Of a DNA stretch of 64,000 nt, positions 27,601 through 36,901 are shown piece by piece. Every line of letters begins with the position of its first letter. The stretch's first letter is position 1. The position numbers and the translations under genes are program-made. The notes under the pieces were generated by a model, which worked only from the letters and a program-made list of their open reading frames with translations, did no database searches and was not told the origin of the DNA. This DNA comes from Cyanobacteriota bacterium (GTDB taxonomy: Bacteria; Cyanobacteriota; Cyanobacteriia; CACIAM-69d): the NCBI GenBank assembly GCA_022402445.1, contig JAKRSF010000003.1, positions 269,894 through 333,893 on the forward strand, written 5' to 3'.

Positions 27601-28572
27601 ATGTCCCAACTCGCGAAACTGGCGATCGCCGGTTTACTGGCTGCCCTAACGGCCGCCTGCGGTTCACCCGCCGGTGATGGTGCCGGAGAAGCAGGCACCG
27701 GGGCAGCGGAAACGGAAACGGCCCAAACGCCAGGGGCGGAGGCGGGAGAAACGGCTGAAGCACCCCAGGTGGCCGAAGCGCCGGTCAGCGCCGACTTTGA
27801 TAGCCCAACGGTGCCCGGTCGCGCCAATGACGTGCCCGGTGTTTCCCAGCTCATCACCCCCACGGATCTCAACGCCCGCACCCGTCAGGCCGAAGCCGAA
27901 GCGGCCAAAAACCGCCAGGGCAACCGCCGCGATCCCTTCGCCGTGCCCCTACAGGTGCGCCCCAACGTCAGCATTGACCCGAGCCGCCAGCAGCAACAGC
28001 AACAGCAGCAGCAGGCAACCCAGAGTGACATCGCCATCCCTAGCGCCATTTCCCAGCGGCGAGTGGTGCCCGATACGGATGTGGAAGGGCGTGGCTTCCG
28101 GGGCTTTCCGCCGCCGGCGTTGGGAACCCCTGCCCGCCCTCGCCCCGCAACGCCCCCGGCGGCCCAGGGCAGCGGTAATCAAGCTAGCCGCAGCGGCGGG
28201 ACGGGCACCGGCCAAACGACAACCGGGACTGGTCCCGTGGCCGCTGATCTCAATACGCCGCCCCAGCCGGTGACGCCCCAGCCGACGGAGGCCCAGGCGA
28301 TTCGGGTGACGGGCATTGCCCAGGTGGGCAGTAGCTATCGGGTGATTGTGGAGGTGCCCGGTGAGACGGCCCGCTATGTGTCCGTGGGCGATCGCATCGC
28401 CGGGGGCCAAGTGCTGGTGAAGCGGGTGGATTTTGATCGTCTGCTGGATCCGGTGGTGATTTTGGAACAATTTGGCCAAGAGGTGGCCAAGGCCGTGGGT
28501 GAGGCGGCCCCCGCCCAGCAGCAGGCTACCCCCCCGGCGGCAGAATCCCCGGAGCGCGCCCGGACCTCCTAG
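27601..28572 (+). CDS. PilP-like lipoprotein (candidate type IV pilus component)
   Basis: The 323 residues begin with a short signal peptide ending in LTAACGS, a plausible lipobox. A long disordered Ala/Gly/Pro/Glu-rich region follows, with a poly-Gln run at about residues 130-136. The motif NRRDPFAVPLQVRP at about residue 112 is reminiscent of the RDPF segment of PilP. The C-terminal domain at about 235-305 (IRVTGIAQVGSSYRVIVEVP, RYVSVGDRIAGGQVLVKRVD, VVILEQFGQEV) resembles the small beta domain of PilP/GspC-type inner-membrane pilus proteins. The resemblance is by pattern, not alignment. It lies just after sigF in the same direction. Confidence 0.65.
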   Translation: MSQLAKLAIAGLLAALTAACGSPAGDGAGEAGTGAAETETAQTPGAEAGETAEAPQVAEAPVSADFDSPTVPGRANDVPGVSQLITPTDLNARTRQAEAEAAKNRQGNRRDPFAVPLQVRPNVSIDPSRQQQQQQQQQATQSDIAIPSAISQRRVVPDTDVEGRGFRGFPPPALGTPARPRPATPPAAQGSGNQASRSGGTGTGQTTTGTGPVAADLNTPPQPVTPQPTEAQAIRVTGIAQVGSSYRVIVEVPGETARYVSVGDRIAGGQVLVKRVDFDRLLDPVVILEQFGQEVAKAVGEAAPAQQQATPPAAESPERARTS

Positions 28573-28723
28573 GCATTAGCCACGTTCCATCGGCGACAAT
28601 GGCCCCAGCCGCAAAACGGGCGACGATGAATCTCGCCGCGTTTGGCAACCCCTTGCTAGGCTAGGGGCGTTCCTTTTGGGGGGAACTTGTCTTCTTCCCA
28701 TGGCGCTTGGTTTGGAGAAGATT

Positions 28724-29242
28724 ATGGAGTTGTTGAGGAAAGTTGGTGGGGCATGGGCCGGGGCGATCGCCGCCGGGGCCGTGCTAGCGGTGGGTGCTGG
28801 GTCCGTGGCGGCCCAGGAAACGTGGCCGCCCGGATTCTATCGGCGCACCAATGAAACGACCGTGCGCTGGCTCTCGCCCGATGGGCGGCTGATGTGTCGG
28901 GTGATGAACACGGCCCAGATGGATGCCTTTGGGGGCGATGGGGTGGTGCGGGTGGTGGGTCCGAAGGCGGGCTTCATGGCGGGCCGCCGGGATACGGGCA
29001 TTTGTCCCTGGCCCGATGGCATCTACCGGGAGCAGCGCTGGCGCAATATCTGGCAGTTGCTCTATTCCGTGGGCAATAACCGCTTCTACTGCAACATCAC
29101 GACGCGGGAGCAGTTGAATGCCTACGATTTGCTCGATGAGGCTACGTCGCCCATTGTGATGACGGTGCCGAATACGTCGCGGCTGGGGTGGCGGCGCACC
29201 TGGCGCGGGGATTGCGTTTGGCCGGAACCGAGCAGTAATTAG
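28724..29242 (+). CDS. Secreted Cys-containing protein, unknown function
   Basis: About 172 residues from the ATG at 28724, which has GGAG seven bases upstream. A longer in-frame start adds 16 residues and is less likely. The signal peptide ends at GAGSVAAQ. The mature protein is rich in Trp, Arg and Tyr, with cysteines in RLMCRVMN, GICPWPDG, RFYCNITT and GDCVWPEP that could form two disulfides. ETWPPGFYRRTNE and RLMCRVMNTAQMDAFGG look like conserved core segments. The family is not recognised. It is convergent with recG. Confidence 0.72.
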   Translation: MELLRKVGGAWAGAIAAGAVLAVGAGSVAAQETWPPGFYRRTNETTVRWLSPDGRLMCRVMNTAQMDAFGGDGVVRVVGPKAGFMAGRRDTGICPWPDGIYREQRWRNIWQLLYSVGNNRFYCNITTREQLNAYDLLDEATSPIVMTVPNTSRLGWRRTWRGDCVWPEPSSN

Positions 29243-29264
29243 GCGATCGCGCGATCGCGCCCTT

Positions 29265-31793
29265 CTAGGTCAAGATTGCGCCGCCGAGGAGCCGCCGATA
29301 GCGCTGCTGGAGTTCCTGGGCAATGCGGGGATAGGGGGCCAGGGTCGGGTCCTCTTGGATCAGGGCTTCGGCGGTGGTGCGGGCGGTTTCGAGGATGTCG
29401 CGATCGTCAATGAGGCTGGCGAGGGCGAGATCCGGCAGGCCCGACTGGCGAGTTCCTAACACTTCGCCGGGGCCACGAAACCGCAGGTCCATTTCTGAGA
29501 TGAAAAAGCCGTCCTGGGATTGGGCTAGCACTTCGAGGCGCTGGCGCGACAGGTCGGTTTTGCCGCCGTTGATCAGCAGGCAGTAGGATTTGGCATCGCC
29601 GCGCCCGACGCGCCCCCGCAGTTGGTGCAGTTGCGATAGGCCGAACCGTTCCGCATGTTCGATCGCCATGACGGTGGCATTGGGCACATCGACCCCCACT
29701 TCGATCACGGTGGTGGAGACGAGGATTTGGGTGGCGCGATCGCGGAATTGCGTCAGGGCGGCGTCCTTGTCGGCGGAGGCCATGCGCCCGTGGAGTAGGC
29801 CGATCGCGAATTCGGGAAACACCACCTCCGAAAGGCGTTGGTGTTCCTCGATCGCGGATTTGAGATCGAGCTTTTCCGATTCTTCCACCAGGGGCAAAAT
29901 CACGTAGACCTGTCGGCCCTGGGCAATTTCGCGCCGCATCAGGTCATAGGCCGCCGGGCGATCGCTCGCCGAGATCACCGTCGTTTGGATCGGCTGGCGA
30001 CCGGGGGGCAGCTCATCAATCTGGCTCACATCCAAATCCCCGTGGATCGTCAGGGACAGGGTGCGCGGGATCGGCGTCGCCGTCATGGACAGCACATGGG
30101 GTTGGACGCCCTTCTGTTGCAGCCGCGCCCGCTGGGCCACGCCAAACCGATGCTGCTCGTCAATGACCACCAGGCCAAGCCGCTGGAATTCCACCGGATC
30201 TTGGATCAGGGCGTGGGTGCCCACCAGGACGGGCAATTCACCGCTGGCGAGCTGCTGATGGATTTCCCGGCGTTTTTTGGTGCGGGTGGACCCCGTGAGC
30301 AGTTCCACGGGCAAATGGAGCAAATTAAACCAGCCCACTAATTTTCGGTAATGCTGTTCCGCCAACACCTCCGTGGGGGCCATGAGGGCAGCTTGATAGC
30401 CCGCCTGGAGGGCCGCCAAAATGGCGATGACGGCGACGACGGTTTTGCCGGACCCCACATCCCCCTGGACGAGGCGGTTCATGGGGGCGGGCCGCTGCAA
30501 ATCGCTGAGGATTTCGCCGACGACGCGCCGTTGGGCGGCGGTGAGTTGGAAGGGGAGGATGTCGTAAAAGCGCTCGATTAGTTCCCCCGTGGGGGCGAGG
30601 ATGACGTTGGTGGTGGTTTGGCGCTGCTGGTGTCGCCGTTGCAGAAGCCCCAGTTGCAGGTAGAAAAATTCGTCGAACACTAACCGGCGGCGGGCGGCGG
30701 CGAGGGTGGCATCGTCGGGGGGATAGTGGATGGCGGCGATCGCGTCGGCGACGGGGATGACTTCGGCGCGATCGCGCAGGGTTCGGGGCAAGGTTTCCGG
30801 CACCCGCTGGGCCGAGGGCAACACCGCCGCCACCGCCCGCCGCACCGCATCCGCCGTGAGCCCCTCCGTGAGGCCATAGATCGGCACCACCCGCCCCACG
30901 GTCATGGACGCGATCGCACCGTCCGGGCGATCGAGCACCTCCAGTTCCGGATTGTCGATCGTGACGCCGTATTTACTCACCTTTGCCAGCCCCGACGCCG
31001 CCACCGTCACCCCCGGCGCGTAGGTTCGCTTTTGCATCTGCTGCCATTTCACCGACGCAAACCGCGCCCCGGCAAAGAATTTACTCAGGCGCAGTTGGCC
31101 GGTGCGATCGCGCAGGATCAGCTCAAAAATGGTGAGTTTGGGATTTTTCGGGCTGGTGAAGCAGTTGCAGCGGCGCACGGTGCCAATGACCGTCACCGTT
31201 TCGCCCCCCTCCAGCCGAGAAATATCCACCTGACGGGCATAGTCCAGGTAGTCGCGGGGGTAGTAGTGCAGCAAATCCGCCACATTCAGCAGACCCAGAC
31301 TCCCGAGGCGCTGGGCGAGCCGGGGGCCGATCGCCGTCACCTTCCCCAGGGGCGTATCTAGATCATAAATTCGGGGGGCGGTGCTGCCGTGGCTGCGGCC
31401 CGGATCGCTGATGAGGGTGGCGATCGCCTGGGTCTTGGGCCGTTTTGCCTCTCCATAGCTGGCGGTGGTTTCGTGGGCCTGGGCGCTCGGGCCGCTGCCG
31501 GAATGGGATGGGCGATCGCGCGATCGCTGGACCCGGTGCAAAAACTGGCGCGTCTGGGCCACCAAATGCTGCCGTCCCGTCAGGGGCAATTCCCCATAGG
31601 CCGCAAAGCGCTGGGCCAACTCCCGCCACTGGCGACGATCGTCCGCCGGGAGACCGGGGGGCAACTGGCCCAAACTCAGGCACAGAAACTCACTGAAGCG
31701 ATATTGATTGCCCATCAAGTCCCCAAAGCCCCGTTCCGCTTCCACGGCCAAGGCCCGTTGCAGGCGCATCCAAGGGGGGACTTCAGGGTTCAC
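29265..31793 (-). CDS. recG: ATP-dependent DNA helicase RecG
   Basis: This branch-migration helicase reverses stalled replication forks and processes Holliday junctions. The 842 residues exceed the usual length of about 690 because of an N-terminal extension of about 150 residues typical of cyanobacterial and plant forms. The wedge/OB domain is around 165-300 (ESVTVIGTVRR-type strand: GGETVTVIGTVRRCNCF). The helicase has Walker A GDVGSGKT near residue 441, the RecG hallmark VVIDEQHRFGVAQRARLQQK near 545, SMTATPIPRTLSLTIHGDLD, and motif VI region QLHQLRGRVGRGDAKSYCLL. The start is GTG at 31793, with ATG at 31769 as an alternative. Confidence 0.97.
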   Translation of the reverse strand: MNPEVPPWMRLQRALAVEAERGFGDLMGNQYRFSEFLCLSLGQLPPGLPADDRRQWRELAQRFAAYGELPLTGRQHLVAQTRQFLHRVQRSRDRPSHSGSGPSAQAHETTASYGEAKRPKTQAIATLISDPGRSHGSTAPRIYDLDTPLGKVTAIGPRLAQRLGSLGLLNVADLLHYYPRDYLDYARQVDISRLEGGETVTVIGTVRRCNCFTSPKNPKLTIFELILRDRTGQLRLSKFFAGARFASVKWQQMQKRTYAPGVTVAASGLAKVSKYGVTIDNPELEVLDRPDGAIASMTVGRVVPIYGLTEGLTADAVRRAVAAVLPSAQRVPETLPRTLRDRAEVIPVADAIAAIHYPPDDATLAAARRRLVFDEFFYLQLGLLQRRHQQRQTTTNVILAPTGELIERFYDILPFQLTAAQRRVVGEILSDLQRPAPMNRLVQGDVGSGKTVVAVIAILAALQAGYQAALMAPTEVLAEQHYRKLVGWFNLLHLPVELLTGSTRTKKRREIHQQLASGELPVLVGTHALIQDPVEFQRLGLVVIDEQHRFGVAQRARLQQKGVQPHVLSMTATPIPRTLSLTIHGDLDVSQIDELPPGRQPIQTTVISASDRPAAYDLMRREIAQGRQVYVILPLVEESEKLDLKSAIEEHQRLSEVVFPEFAIGLLHGRMASADKDAALTQFRDRATQILVSTTVIEVGVDVPNATVMAIEHAERFGLSQLHQLRGRVGRGDAKSYCLLINGGKTDLSRQRLEVLAQSQDGFFISEMDLRFRGPGEVLGTRQSGLPDLALASLIDDRDILETARTTAEALIQEDPTLAPYPRIAQELQQRYRRLLGGAILT

Positions 31794-31972
31794 GGACTTT
31801 TCTGGCGCAGGCGGCGGCGAGGGAACAACCGCCTCGTATGGGGCATCTTAGCGATCTTCGTTCCCCCATGGAGCCAATTGATCTAAAATTCACGCCCGTG
31901 CCCTGGGGGAATCCGCGATCGCGCAGCAGGATCCCCAACCCCAGATCTCAAATCTCAATCTCAGGTCAGAAC

Positions 31973-33064
31973 CTAGGTCAGGGCTTCTGCCGCCGACGGG
32001 GGGCGATCGCACGCCTCGATATTCTCCGTCGCCTCCCAGACCTTGCCATCGATCGCCATCTGCTCAATCGAACTCGCCAGCCGCAGCGCCCGCAGGGCCT
32101 GTTCCCCCCCCACCGACGGCTCCGTTTGGCCGCGCACACAGTGGGCAAAATGGTCCAATTCCGCGTACAGGGGCTCAATATTCGTCGTATAGACCTTTTC
32201 GATCAGGCCATCCTGGCGATAGAGCACCTGACCGTAATCCGTCGTACTCGTGGCCGTCGTTTGGCGGTGGATCAAAATCTCATGGTTGAGAAAATCCGCC
32301 TCCACCAGGGAATTTTTGCAGTGGGCCGCAATGCGCCGGATTTTGCGGTGGGTCACCTTGCTCGCCGTCACCGTCGCCACCACCCCATTGGCAAACCGCA
32401 GCGTCGCCGTCACATAGTCCAAATAGGCCGACTCCGGCGCGCGGCTGCCCGTGGCCGCCAGTTGCACCACCGGGGAATTGGCCAGATCCAGCAGCAAATC
32501 AATGTCGTGGATCATCAAATCCAGCACCACCGACACGTCATTGGCGCGATCGCTGTAGGGACTCATGCGGTGGGCCTCTAGGGCCAGGGTTTGTTCCCCC
32601 TGGAGGATATTGCCCAACTCCTTAAAGGCCGGATTGAACCGCTCAATGTGCCCCACCTGGAGCAAGCAATTGGCCTCCGCCGCCGCATTCACCAACGACT
32701 CCGCCTCAGCGATGCTCGCCGCGATCGGCTTCTCGATGAGCACATGGACCCCCGCCGCAAAGCAGGCCATGCCCACGGCGTAGTGGAGGCGCGTCGGCAC
32801 CGCGATACAAACCGCGTCCACCAGGGGGAGCAGATCCCCATAATCTTCAAAAAAACGAACGCGATGCTTACTGGCAAGTTCTAATCCCCGCTCCACATTG
32901 ACATCCGCGATGCCGATAAATTCCACATCCTTGAGCATGGAGAGGATGCGGGCGTGGTGTTGCCCCATGTTGCCGACGCCGATGACGCCAATGCGAAGGG
33001 GGGTGAGGGGCGATCGCTGCACGGGTGGGGTTGGGTTCGAGGCGGGATGGGGGCCGTTTTGCAC
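31973..33064 (-). CDS. Gfo/Idh/MocA family NAD(P)-dependent oxidoreductase
   Basis: A two-domain dehydrogenase, probably acting on a sugar or related polyol. The 363 residues have the Rossmann motif RIGVIGVGNMGQHHARIL near residue 22 and the family signature HVLIEKPIAASIAEAE, where the EKP Lys is catalytic. The C-terminal alpha/beta domain contains VSVVLDLMIHDIDLLLDLAN with the conserved HD pair. The start is a GTG at 33064 and is uncertain, as an internal GTG about 14 codons later is possible. The substrate is not assignable from sequence. Confidence 0.92.
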   Translation of the reverse strand: MQNGPHPASNPTPPVQRSPLTPLRIGVIGVGNMGQHHARILSMLKDVEFIGIADVNVERGLELASKHRVRFFEDYGDLLPLVDAVCIAVPTRLHYAVGMACFAAGVHVLIEKPIAASIAEAESLVNAAAEANCLLQVGHIERFNPAFKELGNILQGEQTLALEAHRMSPYSDRANDVSVVLDLMIHDIDLLLDLANSPVVQLAATGSRAPESAYLDYVTATLRFANGVVATVTASKVTHRKIRRIAAHCKNSLVEADFLNHEILIHRQTTATSTTDYGQVLYRQDGLIEKVYTTNIEPLYAELDHFAHCVRGQTEPSVGGEQALRALRLASSIEQMAIDGKVWEATENIEACDRPPSAAEALT

Positions 33065-33431
33065 GCTCGATGATCCTGGGCGAGATCGGGGGGGATCATG
33101 GCCCGCTTAGCTGTTGGGAACCGGCGATAGACGGGCTCATCCTACCATAGGGCGTTTGGAGACCCATGGGGGGGATCGGCGCTCGGGGACGGGGGGAAAT
33201 GGCATTGAACCGGCAAGGATGCGGAAGTCTCGCCATAATACTCAAGGGATTTGATAGGCATTTAATCCCGGTGCAGTCCGGCGGCGATCGCCGGTGGCAA
33301 AGGCCGATTCAGCGCTGGGGGGTTCGATGGGGGATAGTTGTCCATGGTTTTGAACCTTGGGGCTATCCCGCTAGAACATCGGCCTAGCTAGGGCATCGGT
33401 CTGGGACATCTGTGGAGTGGAGAGGGTAAGG
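33065..33431. other. Divergent region and queC leader with a hairpin
   Basis: The 367 bp between the divergent genes contain a notable hairpin at 33331-33369. The outer stem is GGGATAG / CTATCCC, and the inner stem is CCATGGTT / AACCTTGG with one mismatch. It sits about 60 bases before the queC start. A second palindrome, CCGGCG-GCGATCGC-CGG, lies near 33283. No preQ1 aptamer signature was recognised, so regulation is only a possibility. Confidence 0.4.
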
Positions 33432-34214
33432 ATGGTTGGTGGTGGTGTGGGCCTAGGGGAGGGCACGGCGGCGGCGATCGCGGCGGAGGGGCCGCTGGGG
33501 GAGGCCGGGGGACCGCTGGCGGCGCGGCCAAAGGCGGTGGTGCTGCTGTCGGGGGGGTTGGATTCTTCGACGGTGCTGTTCCAGGCGCGGGCGGATGGCT
33601 ACGATTGCTATGCCCTGTCGTTTGACTACCAGCAGCGCCATCGGCGGGAGTTGGTGGCGGCGGCGATGATTGCCCAGGTGGGGGGGGCGCTGGCCCATCA
33701 GGTGGTGCGCTTTGATCTGACCCAGTGGGGGGGCTCGGCCCTGACGGATAGCGCGATCGCGGTGCCGGAGGATCGGCCGGTGGCGACGATGGGGGCTGGG
33801 ATCCCGATTACCTACGTGCCGGCGCGCAATACGATTTTTTTGAGCTTTGCCCTGGCCTATGGGGAGGCGATCGCGGCGGAGCGGGTGTATGTGGGGGTCA
33901 ATGCCCTGGACTATTCGGGCTATCCGGACTGTCGGCCTGACTATTTGGCGGCGATGGGGGAGGTGTTTCGCCTGGGGACGCGCCAGGGCCGCGAGGGGCA
34001 GCCGATGACGATCGCGGCTCCGTTGGTGGAATTGCGCAAGACGGAAATTATTCAACTGGGCGATCGCCTGGGGGTGCCCTGGGAACAAACCTGGTCCTGC
34101 TATGGCGGCGGCAGCCTGTCCTGCGGCCGGTGCGATGCCTGTCGGCTGCGGCTGGCGGCCTTTGCGGAACTGGGGCGCGAGGATCCTTTGCCCTATGAGA
34201 CCCGTGCCCTCTAG
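33432..34214 (+). CDS. queC: 7-cyano-7-deazaguanine synthase
   Basis: This ATP-dependent enzyme converts 7-carboxy-7-deazaguanine to preQ0 in queuosine synthesis. About 260 residues. The start is taken as the ATG at 33432, preceded by a GGAGAGGGTAAGG stretch. The PP-loop is VVLLSGGLDSSTVLFQA. Other family blocks are LSFDYQQRHRRELVAA, ITYVPARNTIFLSFALAYGE and VGVNALDYSGYPDCRPDY. The zinc-binding cysteines are in WSCYGGG and LSCGRCDACRLR. An N-terminal Gly/Ala-rich extension of about 30 residues is unusual. The next gene overlaps its end by about 20 bp. Confidence 0.96.
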   Translation: MVGGGVGLGEGTAAAIAAEGPLGEAGGPLAARPKAVVLLSGGLDSSTVLFQARADGYDCYALSFDYQQRHRRELVAAAMIAQVGGALAHQVVRFDLTQWGGSALTDSAIAVPEDRPVATMGAGIPITYVPARNTIFLSFALAYGEAIAAERVYVGVNALDYSGYPDCRPDYLAAMGEVFRLGTRQGREGQPMTIAAPLVELRKTEIIQLGDRLGVPWEQTWSCYGGGSLSCGRCDACRLRLAAFAELGREDPLPYETRAL

Positions 34215-36792
34215 GATTGGGGGCCGGACTGGGGGCCGGATCGGCAGGCGATTCCTCGGGATGACCCTGGGGACGGTACTCGGATTGATGCCCGCCGCGA
34301 TCGCCCTTCCCTTGCCCCCATTAACGGCCTTGGCCCCGTCTGCCGTAGCATCTGAGTCTGATTCCGCTGCCCTTTCGCCCCCTGTGCCCATGCACCTGTC
34401 TTGGCAAAATCCCCCGGAACCGATTGGCCGTTTGTTGGATACCCCCACGCCGCCGGATCTGTTCCTCGCGCCGGGGGGCCGCCACGGTCTCGAAATGGCT
34501 CGCCCCCCCATGCCCACCCTGGCGGATTTGGCCCAACCGGAGGTGGCGGTGGGGGGCATTAAACTCAATCCCCAGACCAATGGCCCCGCCTCCCCCTATA
34601 GCTACAATGCCCTGACGGTGGTGGATCTGCCGTCGGGCGATCGCCGTCCCGTGGCCCTGCCCGATCGCATCCGTGTCAATTTCCTGCGCTGGTCTCCGGA
34701 GGGCGATCGCGCGGCCTTTGTGCGCACGACGGATCAGGGGCTGGAACTGTGGGTTTTGGAGCTGGCCACCGCGATCGCGCGGCCCGTCACCGGCCCCATC
34801 CTCAACGGCACCTACGGCAACCCCTGCTCCTGGCTCCCCAACGGGGCGGGCTTTGTCTGCAAAACCATACCGGGCGATCGCGGCGCACCCCCCAACGGCG
34901 GCCCCATCCCCGACGGCCCCACGGTGGAAGAAAACCTAGGCCGCAAGGCCCCCACCCGCACCTACCAAAACCTGCTGAGCGATCGCCAGGACGAGGCCCT
35001 CTTCGAGTACTACCTCACCTCCCAGCTTGAGCGCATTGACCTAGACGGAAACCGCACCCCCCTGGGCAGCCCCGCGATCATTGACGAGGTGGTGCCCTCG
35101 CCGGACGGGCGCTATCTGCTGCTGGAAACCCTCCACCGGCCCTTTTCCTACCAGGTGCCCGCCAGCCGTTTTCCGAAACGCATCACCGCGATCGCCACGG
35201 CCACCGGGGAGCCCGTATTTGAGGTGGCCCAACTGCCCCTGGCGGACGATGTGCCCGTGCAGTTCAACGCCGTGCGGCGGGGGCGGCGGGATGTGGGCTG
35301 GCGCAGTGACCACCCGGCGACGCTCTATTGGGTCGAAGCCCTCGACGATGGCGACGCCACCCAACCGGCCCCCCACCGGGATGCGGTCTATCTCCTGCCC
35401 GCCCCCTTTGATCACCCCCCCCAGGAACTGTGGCGATCGCAATATCGCTACGCGGGCATTCTCTGGGGCCGCGAGCGCCTCGCCCTGGCCTATGAGTGGT
35501 GGTACGACCAGCGGCTGCTGCGCCTGTGGCAACTGGATCCGAGCCAACCGGGCAGCGCCACCCTCGTGAGCGATCGCAACTACCAAGACGCCTACAGCGA
35601 CCTGGGGGAACCGCTCCTGGAACCCGGCCCCCACGGCCGCCCGGTCCTGCGGCTGGCCGCCGATGGGGAAAGTTTATATTTCGCGGGGCGCGGCGTCTCC
35701 CCGACGGGGGTTTATCCGTTCCTCGATCGCCGCCATCTGCCCTCGGGCACCGTCGAGCGCCTGTGGCAGTCCGCCGATCCCCACTACGAAACCGTCGTGG
35801 ATTTGCTCGATCGCGACGGCCAGCGCTTAATAACCCGTCGCCAATCCGTCACCGAGCCCCCTAACTACTGGCTGCGCGATCGCACCGGCGGCGAGCCCCA
35901 GCCCCTGACCCACCAGGGGGATCCCATGCCGGAATTTGCGGGCCTCCAGAAGGAAATCTTGCAGTACGAGCGGGCCGATGGGGTGGCCCTCTCGGGAACC
36001 CTGTACTTGCCTCCCGGCCATGACCGCGATCGCGACGGCCCCCTGCCCACGGTCCTGTGGGTCTACCCGGAAGAGCACGCCGATCGCGACACCGCCGGTC
36101 AGGTGCTCCAGTCCCCCAACACCTTCAGTCGGCCCCGCCACGATTCGATCCTGTTCCTGCTGCTGCGCGGCTACGCCATCCTCCTGGCCCCCTCCCTGCC
36201 GATCGTCGGGGAAAACGGCGACCAACCCAACGACACCTACATCGAACAACTGGTGGCCGGGGCCGAAGCGGCTGTCAATACCCTCGTGGAGCGCGGCATT
36301 AGCGATCGCGATCGCCTCATCGTCGGCGGCCATTCCTACGGAGCCTTCACCGTCGCCCACCTGCTGGCCCACACGGACCTGTTCCGGGCCGGCATCGCCC
36401 GCAGCGGAGCCTACAACCGCACCTTGACCCCCTTCGGCTTCCAGGGGGAGCAGCGCACCTTCTGGGAAGCGCCGGATACCTACACCCGCCTGTCCCCCTT
36501 CACCCACGCGGACAAAATCAACGAACCGCTCCTGCTGATCCACGGGGAAAGGGACAGCAATCCCGGCACCTACCCCATCCAGAGCGAGCGGATGTACGAA
36601 GCCCTGCGCGGCCTCGGGGGCACCGTCCGCCTGGTGAAACTGCCCCTGGAGGACCATGGTTACCGATCGCGCGAAGCCATCGGCCATGTGCTCTGGGAAA
36701 TGCTGCGCTGGTGCGATCGCTACGCCGCCCCTCGGGATCTGGCCTCCAGCGCCACGGCGACGGACCCGGTGGAAGCGGCCCCCAAACCTTGA
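34195..36792 (+). CDS. S9 family serine peptidase, chloroplast glutamyl-endopeptidase-like
   Basis: A prolyl-oligopeptidase-family peptidase closest in pattern to the plant chloroplast glutamyl endopeptidase (CGEP). From ATG 34195 it has about 865 residues, and ATG 34261 is an alternative. The N-terminus has a hydrophobic, signal-like stretch (TLGTVLGLMPAAIALPLPPL), suggesting export. A beta-propeller covers about 100-580, and the alpha/beta-hydrolase domain follows. The Ser nucleophile is in IVGGHSYGAFTVAHLL, Asp in LLIHGERDSNPGTYP and His in LPLEDHGYRSRE. PNDTYIEQLVAGAEAAVNTL is a CGEP-like block. The gene begins inside the 3' end of queC, a translational-coupling arrangement. Confidence 0.88.
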   Translation: MRPVPSRIGGRTGGRIGRRFLGMTLGTVLGLMPAAIALPLPPLTALAPSAVASESDSAALSPPVPMHLSWQNPPEPIGRLLDTPTPPDLFLAPGGRHGLEMARPPMPTLADLAQPEVAVGGIKLNPQTNGPASPYSYNALTVVDLPSGDRRPVALPDRIRVNFLRWSPEGDRAAFVRTTDQGLELWVLELATAIARPVTGPILNGTYGNPCSWLPNGAGFVCKTIPGDRGAPPNGGPIPDGPTVEENLGRKAPTRTYQNLLSDRQDEALFEYYLTSQLERIDLDGNRTPLGSPAIIDEVVPSPDGRYLLLETLHRPFSYQVPASRFPKRITAIATATGEPVFEVAQLPLADDVPVQFNAVRRGRRDVGWRSDHPATLYWVEALDDGDATQPAPHRDAVYLLPAPFDHPPQELWRSQYRYAGILWGRERLALAYEWWYDQRLLRLWQLDPSQPGSATLVSDRNYQDAYSDLGEPLLEPGPHGRPVLRLAADGESLYFAGRGVSPTGVYPFLDRRHLPSGTVERLWQSADPHYETVVDLLDRDGQRLITRRQSVTEPPNYWLRDRTGGEPQPLTHQGDPMPEFAGLQKEILQYERADGVALSGTLYLPPGHDRDRDGPLPTVLWVYPEEHADRDTAGQVLQSPNTFSRPRHDSILFLLLRGYAILLAPSLPIVGENGDQPNDTYIEQLVAGAEAAVNTLVERGISDRDRLIVGGHSYGAFTVAHLLAHTDLFRAGIARSGAYNRTLTPFGFQGEQRTFWEAPDTYTRLSPFTHADKINEPLLLIHGERDSNPGTYPIQSERMYEALRGLGGTVRLVKLPLEDHGYRSREAIGHVLWEMLRWCDRYAAPRDLASSATATDPVEAAPKP

Positions 36793-36832
36793 GGGAACTC
36801 ATGTACCGGAATGTTCGCCTAAAAACCGTGGC

Positions 36833-36838
36833 TATAAT
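36833..36838 (+). promoter_or_regulatory. Candidate -10 box TATAAT
   Basis: A perfect TATAAT lies 64 bp before the outer-membrane-like gene. No good -35 is found 16-18 bp upstream. The location in the short gap after the peptidase gene makes it a plausible start of a separate transcript. Confidence 0.45.
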
Positions 36839-36901
36839 GCCGACAAACCGGTTTTTGCGCCGGTCGATCCTACGCCGAACGTCCAGAGGAGTGCCAATTC
36901 C

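Noticed and set aside
29243..29264. Overlapping HIP1 palindromes between convergent genes as a terminator
   Set aside because: The symmetry comes from HIP1 itself, which occurs everywhere, and there is no T tract. A terminator role is possible but unsupported.
33166..33387. Plus-strand 73-codon frame ahead of queC, possible leader peptide
   Set aside because: No ribosome-binding site and no residue run suggesting attenuation. It overlaps the hairpin instead of preceding it.
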